Origin: Microbacterium sp. 2FI
GTDB lineage: Bacteria; Actinomycetota; Actinomycetes; Actinomycetales; Microbacteriaceae
Length of the DNA: 39,000 bases
Reading direction: 5' to 3'
Assembly (NCBI RefSeq): GCF_005502885.1
Contig: NZ_SCMR01000030.1
Span: 1 to 39,000, forward strand
Within the stretch, counting starts at the first letter, position 1. The number at the start of each line of letters is the position of its first letter. Shown here piece by piece: positions 8,415-16,553 of this stretch. Position numbers and translations under genes: made by a program. Below the pieces are notes generated by a model. That model made no database searches and was not told the DNA's origin. It saw only the letters and a program-made list of their open reading frames with translations.

Positions 8415-9760
8415 GACGCGTTCTCCCAATCAGCCGCGGGCGCTGCCGGAGGCTTGGCTGCCAGCATCCGCTCGAGGGCGAGGCGCGCCGGGTCGGCGAC
8501 GTCGGCCGGAACCGTGATGCGGTTGCGCACCTCTCCGGCGACGAGGCCTTCGAGCACCCACGCGAGATAGCCGGGGTGGATGCGGTACATCGTCGAGCAC
8601 GGGCACACCACCGGGTCGAGGCAGAAGATCTCGTGCTGGGGGTTGTCGGCGGCCAGGCGCTGCACGAGGTTGACCTCGGTGCCGATCGCGAAGGTCGTGG
8701 GCTCGGTCGCACCCTCGATGGCGCGGCGGATGTAGTCGGTCGAGCCAGACTCGTCGGCCGCGTCGACGACCTCCATGGGGCACTCCGGGTGCACGATGAC
8801 GCGGACGCCCGAGTGCTCGACGCGCGCCCGCTCGATCTGCTCGACGCTGAAGCGACGGTGCACCGAGCAGAAGCCGTGCCACAGGATCACGCGGGCGTCG
8901 TCGAGGGTCTGGGCATCGGACCCGCCCAGCGGCTTGCGCGGATTCCACATCGGCATCTGCTCGAGCGGCACGCCCATCGCCTTGGCGGTGTTGCGCCCCA
9001 GGTGCTGGTCGGGGAAGAAGAGCACGCGGCGTCCCCGCTCGAACGCCCACTCGAGAACGGTGCGCGCGTTGGACGACGTGCACACGATGCCGCCATGGCG
9101 GCCGACGAACCCCTTGATCGCGGCCGAGGAGTTCATGTACGTCACCGGGACCACGGGCACGAGGCCGTCGGCATCCGTCGCGTCCATGTCTCCGTAGACG
9201 TCGGCGAGCTGCTCCCAGCACTCCTCGACCTGGTCGATGTCGGCCATGTCGGCCATCGAGCAGCCGGCGGCGAGGTTGGGGAGGATCACGGACTGCTCGG
9301 GTTGTGAGAGCAGGTCGGCGGTCTCGGCCATGAAGTGCACACCGCAGAAGACGATGGCTTCGGCATCCGGGTGCTCGAGAGCCGCGTTCGCGAGCTGGAA
9401 CGAGTCGCCGACGTAGTCGGCGTGGAGGATGACCTCTTCGCGCTGGTAGAAGTGGCCGAGCACGACGACGCGGTCGCCGAGGGTCGCCTTCGCGGCGACG
9501 ATCCGCGCTGCGAGCTCTGCTTCGGACGCATCGCGGTACTCCTGCGGCAGTTCGCCCTGGCGCGGGGAGCCGGTGGGGATCACGTCGCCCATCGACGAGC
9601 CGGGGCCGTAGCCCGGACGGGAGTCGAAGTCCCACGGACCCGATGCGAGGTCGGTGTTGCAGGTCTCTGCGCTCGACGCGCCCGCGACGATCGCCTGGAT
9701 GGCGTGGTCGACGGAGGCGTCGGTGGGACGGGGCTGGAGGGTGATGCCGATCGCAGACAT
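8411..9760 (-). CDS. nadA: Quinolinate synthase A
   Basis: [4Fe-4S] enzyme that condenses iminoaspartate with dihydroxyacetone phosphate to quinolinate. The 449 residues are the long actinobacterial form, with about 65 poorly conserved residues before the core. Core motifs: VVLGHFYQREEV, FCGVHFMAETAD, AAGCSMADMA, VCTSSNA, HPECPMEVV and VVCPCSTM. The likely cluster ligands are Cys167, Cys227 and Cys386 or Cys388. The cluster need explains the desulfurase gene later in the operon. The ATG at 9760 is 12 nt past the nrtR stop with a weak ribosome site. Confidence 0.95.
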   Translation of the reverse strand: MSAIGITLQPRPTDASVDHAIQAIVAGASSAETCNTDLASGPWDFDSRPGYGPGSSMGDVIPTGSPRQGELPQEYRDASEAELAARIVAAKATLGDRVVVLGHFYQREEVILHADYVGDSFQLANAALEHPDAEAIVFCGVHFMAETADLLSQPEQSVILPNLAAGCSMADMADIDQVEECWEQLADVYGDMDATDADGLVPVVPVTYMNSSAAIKGFVGRHGGIVCTSSNARTVLEWAFERGRRVLFFPDQHLGRNTAKAMGVPLEQMPMWNPRKPLGGSDAQTLDDARVILWHGFCSVHRRFSVEQIERARVEHSGVRVIVHPECPMEVVDAADESGSTDYIRRAIEGATEPTTFAIGTEVNLVQRLAADNPQHEIFCLDPVVCPCSTMYRIHPGYLAWVLEGLVAGEVRNRITVPADVADPARLALERMLAAKPPAAPAADWENAS

Positions 9761-9772
9761 GGCGTGCTCGAT

Positions 9773-10495
9773 TCAGTGGCGGGGGACGAGCGGGCCGCGA
9801 TCGGCCAGCTCGACCTCTTGGTTGTAGCGATAGAGCCGCGCCGGGCGGTGACTGCCCGTGCGGAAGCGGTCGGTGGGGATGAGGTTCCCCGAGTTCTCGA
9901 CCTGGCGGCGGAAGTTCGCGGGGTCGAGGCGGCGACCGAGGATCGACTCGTAAACCTCGCGCAACTCGGCCAGGGTGAACGCGTCGGCCAGGAGCCCGTG
10001 CGCGATGCGGCTGTAGCCCACCTTGTTGCGTAGACGCCACAACGCGTAGTCGACGATCTCGTTGTGGTCGAAGGCGAGACGGGGGAGGGTTGCGGCATCG
10101 AACCAGCGGACGTTCTCGATGTCGTCTCCGGGGATCTCGTCGGAGCGCACGAGTGCCCAGTACACGATCGAGACGGCGCGCGTGGGAGAGCGGTCGACCG
10201 CGCCGAACGCGTACAGCTGCTCGAGATAGCTCGGTGCGAGCCCGGTGGTCTCGCCGAGGGTTCGGGATGCCGCGGCGTCGAGGCTCTCAGCGGCGTCGAG
10301 CCAGCCGCCCGGGAGTGCCCACAGTCCCTCGTGCGGGTCGCGTGTACGACGAACGAGCGGCAGGAAGACGCTGGCGTGCTCGGAATCGGCGGCGCGGCGG
10401 AGCGTGAAGATCACGGTCGACACCGCAACGCGGGTCGCGTCGGCGGGGGCCGCCGCCGTGGGGTCGGGCTCGAGGATGCTGGTTCTTGTCATCAT
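9773..10495 (-). CDS. nrtR: NrtR family transcriptional regulator of NAD synthesis (Nudix fold plus winged helix)
   Basis: A 240-residue regulator and first gene of the nad operon. The N-terminal half is a Nudix domain. Its Nudix box reads GWLDAAESLDAAASRTLGET with the general spacing kept, but the REUxEE core has become RTLGET, so two of the metal-binding glutamates are gone and hydrolase activity is unlikely. The C-terminal part (about 150-240, starting NKVGYSRIAHGLL) is the winged helix seen in NrtR proteins, which bind ADP-ribose and release DNA. The assignment rests on this fusion and on the gene's place before nadABC. ATG 10495 has GGAG 8 nt upstream. ATG 10492 is an alternative. Confidence 0.88.
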   Translation of the reverse strand: MMTRTSILEPDPTAAAPADATRVAVSTVIFTLRRAADSEHASVFLPLVRRTRDPHEGLWALPGGWLDAAESLDAAASRTLGETTGLAPSYLEQLYAFGAVDRSPTRAVSIVYWALVRSDEIPGDDIENVRWFDAATLPRLAFDHNEIVDYALWRLRNKVGYSRIAHGLLADAFTLAELREVYESILGRRLDPANFRRQVENSGNLIPTDRFRTGSHRPARLYRYNQEVELADRGPLVPRH

Positions 10496-10513
10496 GACTA
10501 TTACTCCGAGTCC

Positions 10514-10543
10514 ATCTTAGTGTCACTCTGACCTGAAGGGCAA
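10514..10543 (-). promoter_or_regulatory. Promoter of the nad operon with candidate NrtR operator
   Basis: On the minus strand TTGCCC (10543-10538), an 18-bp spacer and TAAGAT (10519-10514) form a plausible promoter, with transcription starting near 10507. The inverted repeat AGTG-T-CACT (10519-10527) lies in the spacer and touches the -10 box. A regulator bound there would block the polymerase. The link to NrtR is inferred from position only. Confidence 0.5.
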
Positions 10544-10599
10544 ACCGGTGGCGCGCGGGTGTCCGAGCGGCGTCGGTGCCTGCTCATAGGATTCGCACG

Positions 10600-10605
10600 T
10601 AGCGT
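10600..10605 (+). promoter_or_regulatory. Candidate -10 box of marP
   Basis: TAGCGT fits TAnnnT and would start a transcript near 10612, about 30 nt before the GTG at 10643. No good -35 element is seen. Confidence 0.35.
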
Positions 10606-10642
10606 GGGTGGTCCCTGTCTGCACCGCGTCCCGAGGAGAACC

Positions 10643-11815
10643 GTGCTGATCGTCGACATCGTGCTCGTGCTCGTGCTGATCGGCGCGCTGGTCGCCGGCG
10701 CGACGCGCGGATTCGTCGGCAGCATCGGGGTGATCGCGGGTCTCGTGGCCGGGGGTGCTGCCGCGTACTGGCTGGTGCCGCTCGTCAACGACGCGTGGCC
10801 GTGGCAGCAGTGGCGCCCGCTCGTGGTGGTGCTGGCGACGCTGGGGCTGCTGATCGGCGGCGCCTCCATCGGCGGTGCCGTCGGCTCGGCCCTGCGCCGC
10901 GGCGTCGACCGCACGCCGCTCCGGGTCTTCGACCGGCTGCTCGGCGCCGGTGTCGGCGTCGTCGCCGCCGCGCTGGCGCTGTCGCTCGCCGGCGCGAGTC
11001 TGGCTGCGACCGGCATGCCGATCGTCTCGTCGGCGGTTTCGTCCTCGACGGTGCTGCGCACGATCGAACGCCTCACGCCCGCGCCCGTTTCCCGCGGCCT
11101 TGCCGAACTCCGCACCCTCGTGCTCGACGAGGGCATCCCCGCGCTCGGCGACCTGCTCGAGATCGGCGAGGTGCCGAGCGTCCCGCCCGTCGACCTCGAC
11201 GATCCCGAGCTGACGCAGGCGGCGGCATCCGTCGCCCGTGTCTCGGGCACCGCGTACTCGTGCGGCACGAGCTCGACCGGCAGCGGCTTCGTCGTGGCTC
11301 CCGACCGCATCGTCACGAACGCGCACGTGGTCGCCGGCGTCGATCAGCCCGTCGTCGAACTGCCCGGCCGCGCCGCACGCGAGGGTCGCATCGTCTACTT
11401 CGACCCGGTCGACGACCTCGCCGTCGTCGCGGTCGACGGCTTGGATGCGGTCCCGCTGCCGCTCGTGCCGACGGTGCCGGCGGGGACGGCGGCCGCGGTG
11501 CAGGGCTTCCCGCTCGGCGGGCCGTTCACCATGATCTCGGCGGGCGTGCTGTCGGTGGGCACCGTGCCGGTGCCGAACATCTACGACGACGGCCTCGCGC
11601 CGCGCGAGATCTACGCGCTGCAGGCGGCGGTGCGTCCGGGCAACTCCGGCGGGCCGCTGCTCACCGATGACGGCGCGGTCGCCGGGGTGGTGTTCGCCCG
11701 CGCCGAGAACGACGCAGAGCGCGGGTACGCGATGACGATGGCAGAGCTCGACCCCGTCGCCGCTCAGGCGGCCTCGCTTTCGGATCAGGTCTCATCGGGC
11801 CGCTGCATCGGCTGA
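10643..11815 (+). CDS. Membrane-anchored serine protease, MarP-like (CvpA plus trypsin-like domain)
   Basis: A 390-residue protein with an N-terminal CvpA-type part of four membrane segments (about 1-130) and an extracytoplasmic chymotrypsin-fold protease. The triad is His228 (TNAHVV), Asp257 (PVDDLAVV) and Ser335 (RPGNSGGPLL). The spacing of these residues closely matches what I recall for mycobacterial MarP. Cys207 and the cysteine three residues from the C terminus (SSGRCIG) correspond to the disulfide that controls MarP activity. In mycobacteria MarP is needed for acid and oxidative stress survival by processing a peptidoglycan hydrolase. The role here is inferred. GTG 10643 is preceded by GAGGAG. 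It is divergent from the nad operon and unrelated in function. Confidence 0.88.
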   Translation: MLIVDIVLVLVLIGALVAGATRGFVGSIGVIAGLVAGGAAAYWLVPLVNDAWPWQQWRPLVVVLATLGLLIGGASIGGAVGSALRRGVDRTPLRVFDRLLGAGVGVVAAALALSLAGASLAATGMPIVSSAVSSSTVLRTIERLTPAPVSRGLAELRTLVLDEGIPALGDLLEIGEVPSVPPVDLDDPELTQAAASVARVSGTAYSCGTSSTGSGFVVAPDRIVTNAHVVAGVDQPVVELPGRAAREGRIVYFDPVDDLAVVAVDGLDAVPLPLVPTVPAGTAAAVQGFPLGGPFTMISAGVLSVGTVPVPNIYDDGLAPREIYALQAAVRPGNSGGPLLTDDGAVAGVVFARAENDAERGYAMTMAELDPVAAQAASLSDQVSSGRCIG

Positions 11816-11829
11816 CGGCATCCGGCCGC

Positions 11830-11835
11830 TAAGCT
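11830..11835 (+). promoter_or_regulatory. -10 box of the gcv operon
   Basis: TAAGCT, a good TAnnnT match, would start the transcript near 11842, just before the riboswitch. The same hexamer precedes typA. Confidence 0.5.
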
Positions 11836-11854
11836 TGCTCCGCAAGTCAATACC

Positions 11855-12066
11855 GGCCAACGACCCGGGCGGGAGAGCCTCGACAGCGTGATCGTCGAGC
11901 ACCGAAGGAGCAAGCCTCCCCGCCAATCTCTCAGGTACCGCGTACCGTTCGGGTGAGGCCGACTCTGGAAAGCGATTCGAGCGATTCGAGCGAATCCGCC
12001 GAAGGTGAAAGTCGCAGCATCCCATTCACCGGGAATGGATGCCGCGGCGAAACTCTCAGGCCCATG
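11855..12066 (+). ncRNA. Tandem glycine riboswitch (two aptamers)
   Basis: Two glycine aptamers lie in the leader of gcvT. Aptamer I (about 11866-11938) has GGGCGGGAGAG, ACCGAAGGAGCAAGCC and AATCTCTCAGG. Aptamer II (about 11957-12064) has CTCTGGAAAGCG, CGCCGAAGGTGAAAG and AACTCTCAGGCCC. These are the conserved CCGAAGG core and CTCTCAGG closing strand of the class. The P3 arm of aptamer II contains a 9-nt direct repeat (GATTCGAGC twice). Glycine binding is expected to switch on the cleavage system. Together with the platform below it fills the 310-nt interval between marP and gcvT. Confidence 0.93.
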
Positions 12067-12073
12067 ACAGAGG

Positions 12074-12125
12074 GGGAGTTCCCAGACGCCGTCCGGCGTC
12101 TACCCGACCGCGAACGGGAGAACTC
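12074..12125 (+). promoter_or_regulatory. Candidate riboswitch expression platform masking the gcvT ribosome site
   Basis: GAGTTCCC (12076-12083) can pair with GGG-AG-AACTC (12116-12125), which contains the ribosome site GGGAG of gcvT. A 7-bp hairpin, AGACGCC-GTCC-GGCGTCT (12084-12101), sits inside that pairing. There is no T-rich terminator, so control of translation is more likely than of transcription. This is a reading of possible pairings, not a computed fold. Confidence 0.45.
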
Positions 12126-13250
12126 ATGAACGAACCCCGCACGACACCCCTCTACGAGCGCCACGGCGCCCTCGGCGCCTCGTTCACCGATTTCGGCGGG
12201 TGGATGATGCCGGTGCGGTACTCGTCCGATCTCGCCGAGCACCATGCCGTCCGCACGGCGGCCGGCCTCTTCGACATCTCGCATATGGCCCAATTCGGGG
12301 TCGCCGGTCCCGAGCGCGAGGCCTTCCTCGGTTACGCGCTCGCGTTCGACCCGACAGCGCTGAAGCTGTCTCGGGCGAAGTACACGATGATCCTCGCCCC
12401 CGAGGGCGGCATCGTCGACGACCTCATCGTGACGCGCAACGCCGAGGACCAGTTCCTCATCGTCGCCAACGCCGGCAACCGCGATGCGGTCCGTTCGGCG
12501 CTGCTGGAGCGCCTGGTCGGGTTCGATGCCGAACTCGTCGAGCTGGGCGACGCGCTCATCGCCGTGCAGGGGCCGCGGGCGCGCGAGATCCTGCAGCAGA
12601 CCGCGGGCCTCGGCCACGACGACGACCTCGCGATGGGACACACCCTCGACACGCTCCCGTACTACGCCGCGATGGGCATGCGGTTCGGCGACAGCGCGGT
12701 GCTCGTCAGCCGCACCGGGTACACCGGCGAGGACGGCTTCGAGATCAGTGTCGACGCCGACCGCGCGGTCGCCCTGTGGGACGCCCTCCTCGCCGCCGGC
12801 GAGCCCCTCGGGCTGGTGCCGGCCGGTCTCGCCTCCCGCGACACGCTGCGGCTCGAGGCGGGCATGCCGCTGTACGGCCACGAACTGTCGCGCCACGTGA
12901 TCCCGGCGCAGGCCGGTCTCGGCCGCGTGGTGCCGCTGTCGACGAAGACCTCGGACTTCGTCGGCCGCTCGGCGCTCGAATCGATCATCGCGACCGACGC
13001 ACCCGTGCTCGTCGGTCTCGTGTCGGAGGGCCGGCGCGCCGGTCGCGCCGGCTACCCCGTTCTCCATGGCGACGACGTCGTCGGCGAGATCACGAGCGGG
13101 GCGCTCAGCCCCACCCTCGGCCATCCCATCGCCATGGCCTTCGTCTCGCCGAACGCGAGCGAGCCCGGCACCGAGCTCTCCATCGACGTGCGGGGAACCC
13201 GCATCGCCGCCACCGTGACCGCCCTGCCCTTCTACCGGAGGAACAAGTGA
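12126..13250 (+). CDS. gcvT: Glycine cleavage system T protein (aminomethyltransferase)
   Basis: T protein of the glycine cleavage complex. It moves the methylene group from aminomethyl-lipoyl H protein to tetrahydrofolate and releases ammonia. The 374 residues cover the family fold: the N-terminal TPLYERHGALGASFTDFGGW, then LFDISHMAQF, the folate-site region SRTGYTGEDGFE, GLASRDTLRLEAGMPLYG, and the C-terminal barrel with GEITSGALSPTLG. ATG 12126 (MNEPRTTPL) is preceded by GGGAG and lies directly after the glycine riboswitch. The stop overlaps the gcvH start. Confidence 0.96.
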   Translation: MNEPRTTPLYERHGALGASFTDFGGWMMPVRYSSDLAEHHAVRTAAGLFDISHMAQFGVAGPEREAFLGYALAFDPTALKLSRAKYTMILAPEGGIVDDLIVTRNAEDQFLIVANAGNRDAVRSALLERLVGFDAELVELGDALIAVQGPRAREILQQTAGLGHDDDLAMGHTLDTLPYYAAMGMRFGDSAVLVSRTGYTGEDGFEISVDADRAVALWDALLAAGEPLGLVPAGLASRDTLRLEAGMPLYGHELSRHVIPAQAGLGRVVPLSTKTSDFVGRSALESIIATDAPVLVGLVSEGRRAGRAGYPVLHGDDVVGEITSGALSPTLGHPIAMAFVSPNASEPGTELSIDVRGTRIAATVTALPFYRRNK

Positions 13251-13630
13251 CCGACCTCAACAGCCTCAAGTACACCGCCGAGCACGAGTGGATCGCCCTC
13301 GACGGCGATGTCGCCACCGTCGGCATCACCGACTACGCCGCCGACAAGCTCGGCGACGTCGTCTTCGTCGAGCTTCCCGGCACAGGCACCGGCGTCACCG
13401 CCGGACAGGTCGTCGGCGAGATCGAGTCGACGAAGTCGGTCGGCGAGCTCTACGCACCGCTGACGGGCGACGTCGTCGCCGCGAACGAGGCCGTCGTCGA
13501 CGACCCGTCGCTGGTGAACTCCGACCCGTTCGGCGACGGCTGGCTCATCAAGATCACGGTCGATGCGGCAGCGGTGGACGGCCTGCTCGACCGCGACGCG
13601 TACGTCGCGCTCACGGGCGGCGAGGCGTGA
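13247..13630 (+). CDS. gcvH: Glycine cleavage system H protein (lipoyl carrier)
   Basis: A 127-residue lipoylated shuttle protein that carries the aminomethyl group between P and T proteins. The lipoyl attachment site is Lys63 in GEIESTKSVGELYAP, and the family hallmark KYTAEHEWI is at residues 8-16. The start is GTG 13247, in a GTGA overlap with the gcvT stop and preceded by GGAGG. Its own stop overlaps the gcvP GTG in the same way, so the three proteins are probably made in a coupled fashion. Confidence 0.95.
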   Translation: MTDLNSLKYTAEHEWIALDGDVATVGITDYAADKLGDVVFVELPGTGTGVTAGQVVGEIESTKSVGELYAPLTGDVVAANEAVVDDPSLVNSDPFGDGWLIKITVDAAAVDGLLDRDAYVALTGGEA

Positions 13631-16506
13631 CCGGCGCCTTCGCGGACCGCCACATCGGAACGGATGCCGCTGCGCAGCGCGTCATGCTCGACGCGCTCGG
13701 CTACGCAGACGTCGACGCGCTCCTCGCGACGGCGGTGCCGGCATCCATTCATGTGAAGGCGCGTACCACGAGCGACATCCCGCCCGCGGCCACCGAGGCC
13801 GAGGCCCTCGCCGAACTCCGCGCCCTCGCGTCGCAGAACCGTGTCGCCCGGCCCATGATCGGCCTGGGGTACTACGACACCTTCACCCCGTCGGTGATCG
13901 CGCGGAACGTGCTCGAGAACCCGTCGTGGTACACCGCGTACACGCCGTACCAGCCCGAGATCTCGCAGGGGCGCCTGGAGGCGCTCATCAACTTCCAGAC
14001 GATGGTGACCGACCTCACCGGGCTCGCGACGGCGAACGCGTCGATGCTCGACGAATCGACGGCCGTCGTCGAGGGCATGCTCGTCGCCCGCCGCGCCTCG
14101 AAGTCGACCTCGAACGTCTTCGTCGTCGACGCCGACGCGCTGCCGCAGACCAAGGCGCTGCTCGAATCCCGCGCCGACGCCGTCGGCATCGAGCTGGTCG
14201 AGCTCGACCTCGCCCGCGGCGAGATGCTGCCCGAGGCGCTCTTCGGCGTGTTCGTGCAGTATCCGGGCGCGTCGGGACGCGTGTGGGACCCGTCCGGCGT
14301 CGCCGACGCCGCGCACGTCGCGGGCGGCCTCGTCGTGGTCGCCGCCGACCTTCTCGCCCTCACGCTGCTGCGCTCGCCGGGTTCGCTCGGTGCGGATGTC
14401 GCGGTGGGGACGACGCAGCGCTTCGGTGTGCCCCTCGGCTTCGGCGGACCCCACGCCGGCTACATGGCGGTGCGCACGGGCCTCGAGCGACAGCTTCCGG
14501 GCCGCCTCGTGGGCGTGTCGCAGGATGCCGCCGGCAACCCGGCCTATCGGCTCGCGCTGCAGACCCGCGAGCAGCACATCCGTCGCGAGAAGGCGACCTC
14601 GAACATCTGCACCGCGCAGGTGCTGCTGGCCGTCATGGCCTCGATGTATGCGGTGTACCACGGCCCGCAGGGGCTCGCCGCGATCGCGACCGAGGTCGCG
14701 AAGAAGACCGAGGCGCTCGCCGAACGGCTGCGCTCGTATGGACTGTCGCTCGTGGCGGACTCGTTCTTCGACAGCATCCGCGTCATCACCCCCGGCCCCG
14801 CGCAGCGCGTGATCGACCGTGCGCGCTCGAAGGGCTACCAGCTTCACCTCGCCGATGACGCGACCGTGGGCGTCTCGGTCGACGAGACGACGACCGCCGA
14901 CGACCTCGCGGTCGTGGCCTGGGCCTTCGGGCTCCCCGCAGCCGACGAGCACGACGTGCGCGACCTGCCGTGGGATTCGACTGAGGCCCTGCGCGCCGTG
15001 CCGACGGACCTGCTCCGCGTCGAGGGATTCCTCACGCATCCGGTCTTCAACACGCACCGCTCCGAGACGGCGATGATGCGCTACCTCAAGCAGCTCGCCG
15101 ACCGCGACTATGCGCTCGACCGCGGCATGATCCCGCTCGGGTCGTGCACGATGAAGCTCAACGCGGCTACCGAGATGGCGGCGGTGTCGTGGCCGGAGTT
15201 CTCGCGCGTTCACCCGTTCGCGCCCGAGGCGGACGTGCGCGGCTACCTCGCCCTCATCGAGCAGCTCGAGGTGTGGCTCGCCGAGGTCACCGGGTACGAC
15301 GCGGTGTCGCTGCAGCCCAACGCCGGCTCGCAGGGCGAGCTCGCGGGCCTGCTGGCGATCCGCGGCTGGCATCGCTCACGGGGCGATCTCGACCGCACCG
15401 TGTGCCTCATCCCCTCTTCGGCGCACGGCACGAATGCGGCCTCCGCCGTGCTCGCCGGCATGAAGGTCGTGGTCGTCGCGTGCGATGACGCCGGCAACGT
15501 CGACCTCGACGATCTGCGCGCGAAGATCGCGACGCACGCCGACGCGCTCGCGGCGCTGATGATCACGTACCCGTCGACCCACGGCGTGTACGAGCACGAC
15601 GTGCTCGAGATCACCCAGTCGGTGCACGACGCGGGCGGCCAGGTCTACGTCGACGGCGCGAACCTCAACGCGCTGCTGGGCTACGCCCGCTTCGGCGACC
15701 TCGGTGGAGACGTGTCGCACCTGAACCTCCACAAGACCTTCGCGATCCCGCACGGCGGCGGCGGGCCGGGCGTCGGTCCGGTCGCGGCGAAGGCGCATCT
15801 CGCGCCGTTCCTGCCGGGACACCCGCTCGCGCAGCGCGCCGACCACGCCGGGGGAGCGGAGTTCGGCGGCGGGGCCGTGTCGGCCGCGCCGAACGGGTCT
15901 GCGGGCATCCTGCCGATCTCGTGGGCGTACGTGCGCATGATGGGCCTGCAGGGGCTGAAGGATGCGACGGCGGCGGCGGTGCTCGCAGCCAACTACATCG
16001 CACTGCGGCTGCGCGACCACTACCCGGTGCTGTACGCCGGCGAGGGCGGGCTCGTCGCGCACGAGTGCATCCTCGACCTCCGGCCATTGCGCGAAGCGAC
16101 CGGTGTGACCGTGGACGACGTGGCCAAGCGCCTCATCGACTACGGCTTCCACTCGCCGACGATGTCGTTCCCGGTCGCGGGCACCCTCATGGTCGAGCCG
16201 ACCGAGTCCGAGGACCTCCCGGAGATCGAGCGATTCATCGACGCGATGATCGCGATCAAGGCTGAGGCCGATGCCGTCGCGGCGGGGGAGTGGCCGGCGG
16301 ACGACAACCCGCTCGTGAACGCCCCGCACACCGCCGAGTCGGTGATCGAGGGCGAGTGGACGCACCCGTACTCGCGCTCTGCCGCGGTGTACCCCGTGCA
16401 CACCCTGGTGCGGACGAAGTACTGGCCGCCCGTGCGCCGCATCGACCAGGCCTACGGCGACCGCAACCTCGTCTGCGCCTGCCCCCCGATCGAGGCGTTC
16501 GCGTAG
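13627..16506 (+). CDS. gcvP: Glycine dehydrogenase (decarboxylating), P protein, single-chain form
   Basis: PLP enzyme of 959 residues that decarboxylates glycine and loads the methylamine on H protein. It is the fused one-chain form: an N-terminal half (DRHIGTDAAAQ, PMIGLGYYDT, NPSWYTAYTPYQPEISQGRLE) and a C-terminal half with the PLP lysine in NLHKTFAIPHGGGGPG (Lys703). The glycine-rich PHGGGGPGVGP loop is intact. The start is GTG 13627, overlapping the gcvH stop. Longer in-frame extensions upstream run through gcvH and are not real. gcvL is not here; the L protein may be shared with other complexes. Confidence 0.96.
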   Translation: MTGAFADRHIGTDAAAQRVMLDALGYADVDALLATAVPASIHVKARTTSDIPPAATEAEALAELRALASQNRVARPMIGLGYYDTFTPSVIARNVLENPSWYTAYTPYQPEISQGRLEALINFQTMVTDLTGLATANASMLDESTAVVEGMLVARRASKSTSNVFVVDADALPQTKALLESRADAVGIELVELDLARGEMLPEALFGVFVQYPGASGRVWDPSGVADAAHVAGGLVVVAADLLALTLLRSPGSLGADVAVGTTQRFGVPLGFGGPHAGYMAVRTGLERQLPGRLVGVSQDAAGNPAYRLALQTREQHIRREKATSNICTAQVLLAVMASMYAVYHGPQGLAAIATEVAKKTEALAERLRSYGLSLVADSFFDSIRVITPGPAQRVIDRARSKGYQLHLADDATVGVSVDETTTADDLAVVAWAFGLPAADEHDVRDLPWDSTEALRAVPTDLLRVEGFLTHPVFNTHRSETAMMRYLKQLADRDYALDRGMIPLGSCTMKLNAATEMAAVSWPEFSRVHPFAPEADVRGYLALIEQLEVWLAEVTGYDAVSLQPNAGSQGELAGLLAIRGWHRSRGDLDRTVCLIPSSAHGTNAASAVLAGMKVVVVACDDAGNVDLDDLRAKIATHADALAALMITYPSTHGVYEHDVLEITQSVHDAGGQVYVDGANLNALLGYARFGDLGGDVSHLNLHKTFAIPHGGGGPGVGPVAAKAHLAPFLPGHPLAQRADHAGGAEFGGGAVSAAPNGSAGILPISWAYVRMMGLQGLKDATAAAVLAANYIALRLRDHYPVLYAGEGGLVAHECILDLRPLREATGVTVDDVAKRLIDYGFHSPTMSFPVAGTLMVEPTESEDLPEIERFIDAMIAIKAEADAVAAGEWPADDNPLVNAPHTAESVIEGEWTHPYSRSAAVYPVHTLVRTKYWPPVRRIDQAYGDRNLVCACPPIEAFA

Positions 16507-16512
16507 CGGGCG

Positions 16513-16551
16513 CGTCCCGCCGACAAGGCGGATCGCGCGGGCGCCGGGACG
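16513..16551. terminator. Candidate bidirectional hairpin between gcvP and the CPBP gene
   Basis: CGTCCCG (16513-16519) pairs with CGGGACG (16545-16551). Alternatively CCGCC (16517-16521) pairs with GGCGG (16527-16531). The stems are short and no T tract follows, so this is a weak call resting on the convergent arrangement. Confidence 0.3.
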
Positions 16552-16553
16552 GG

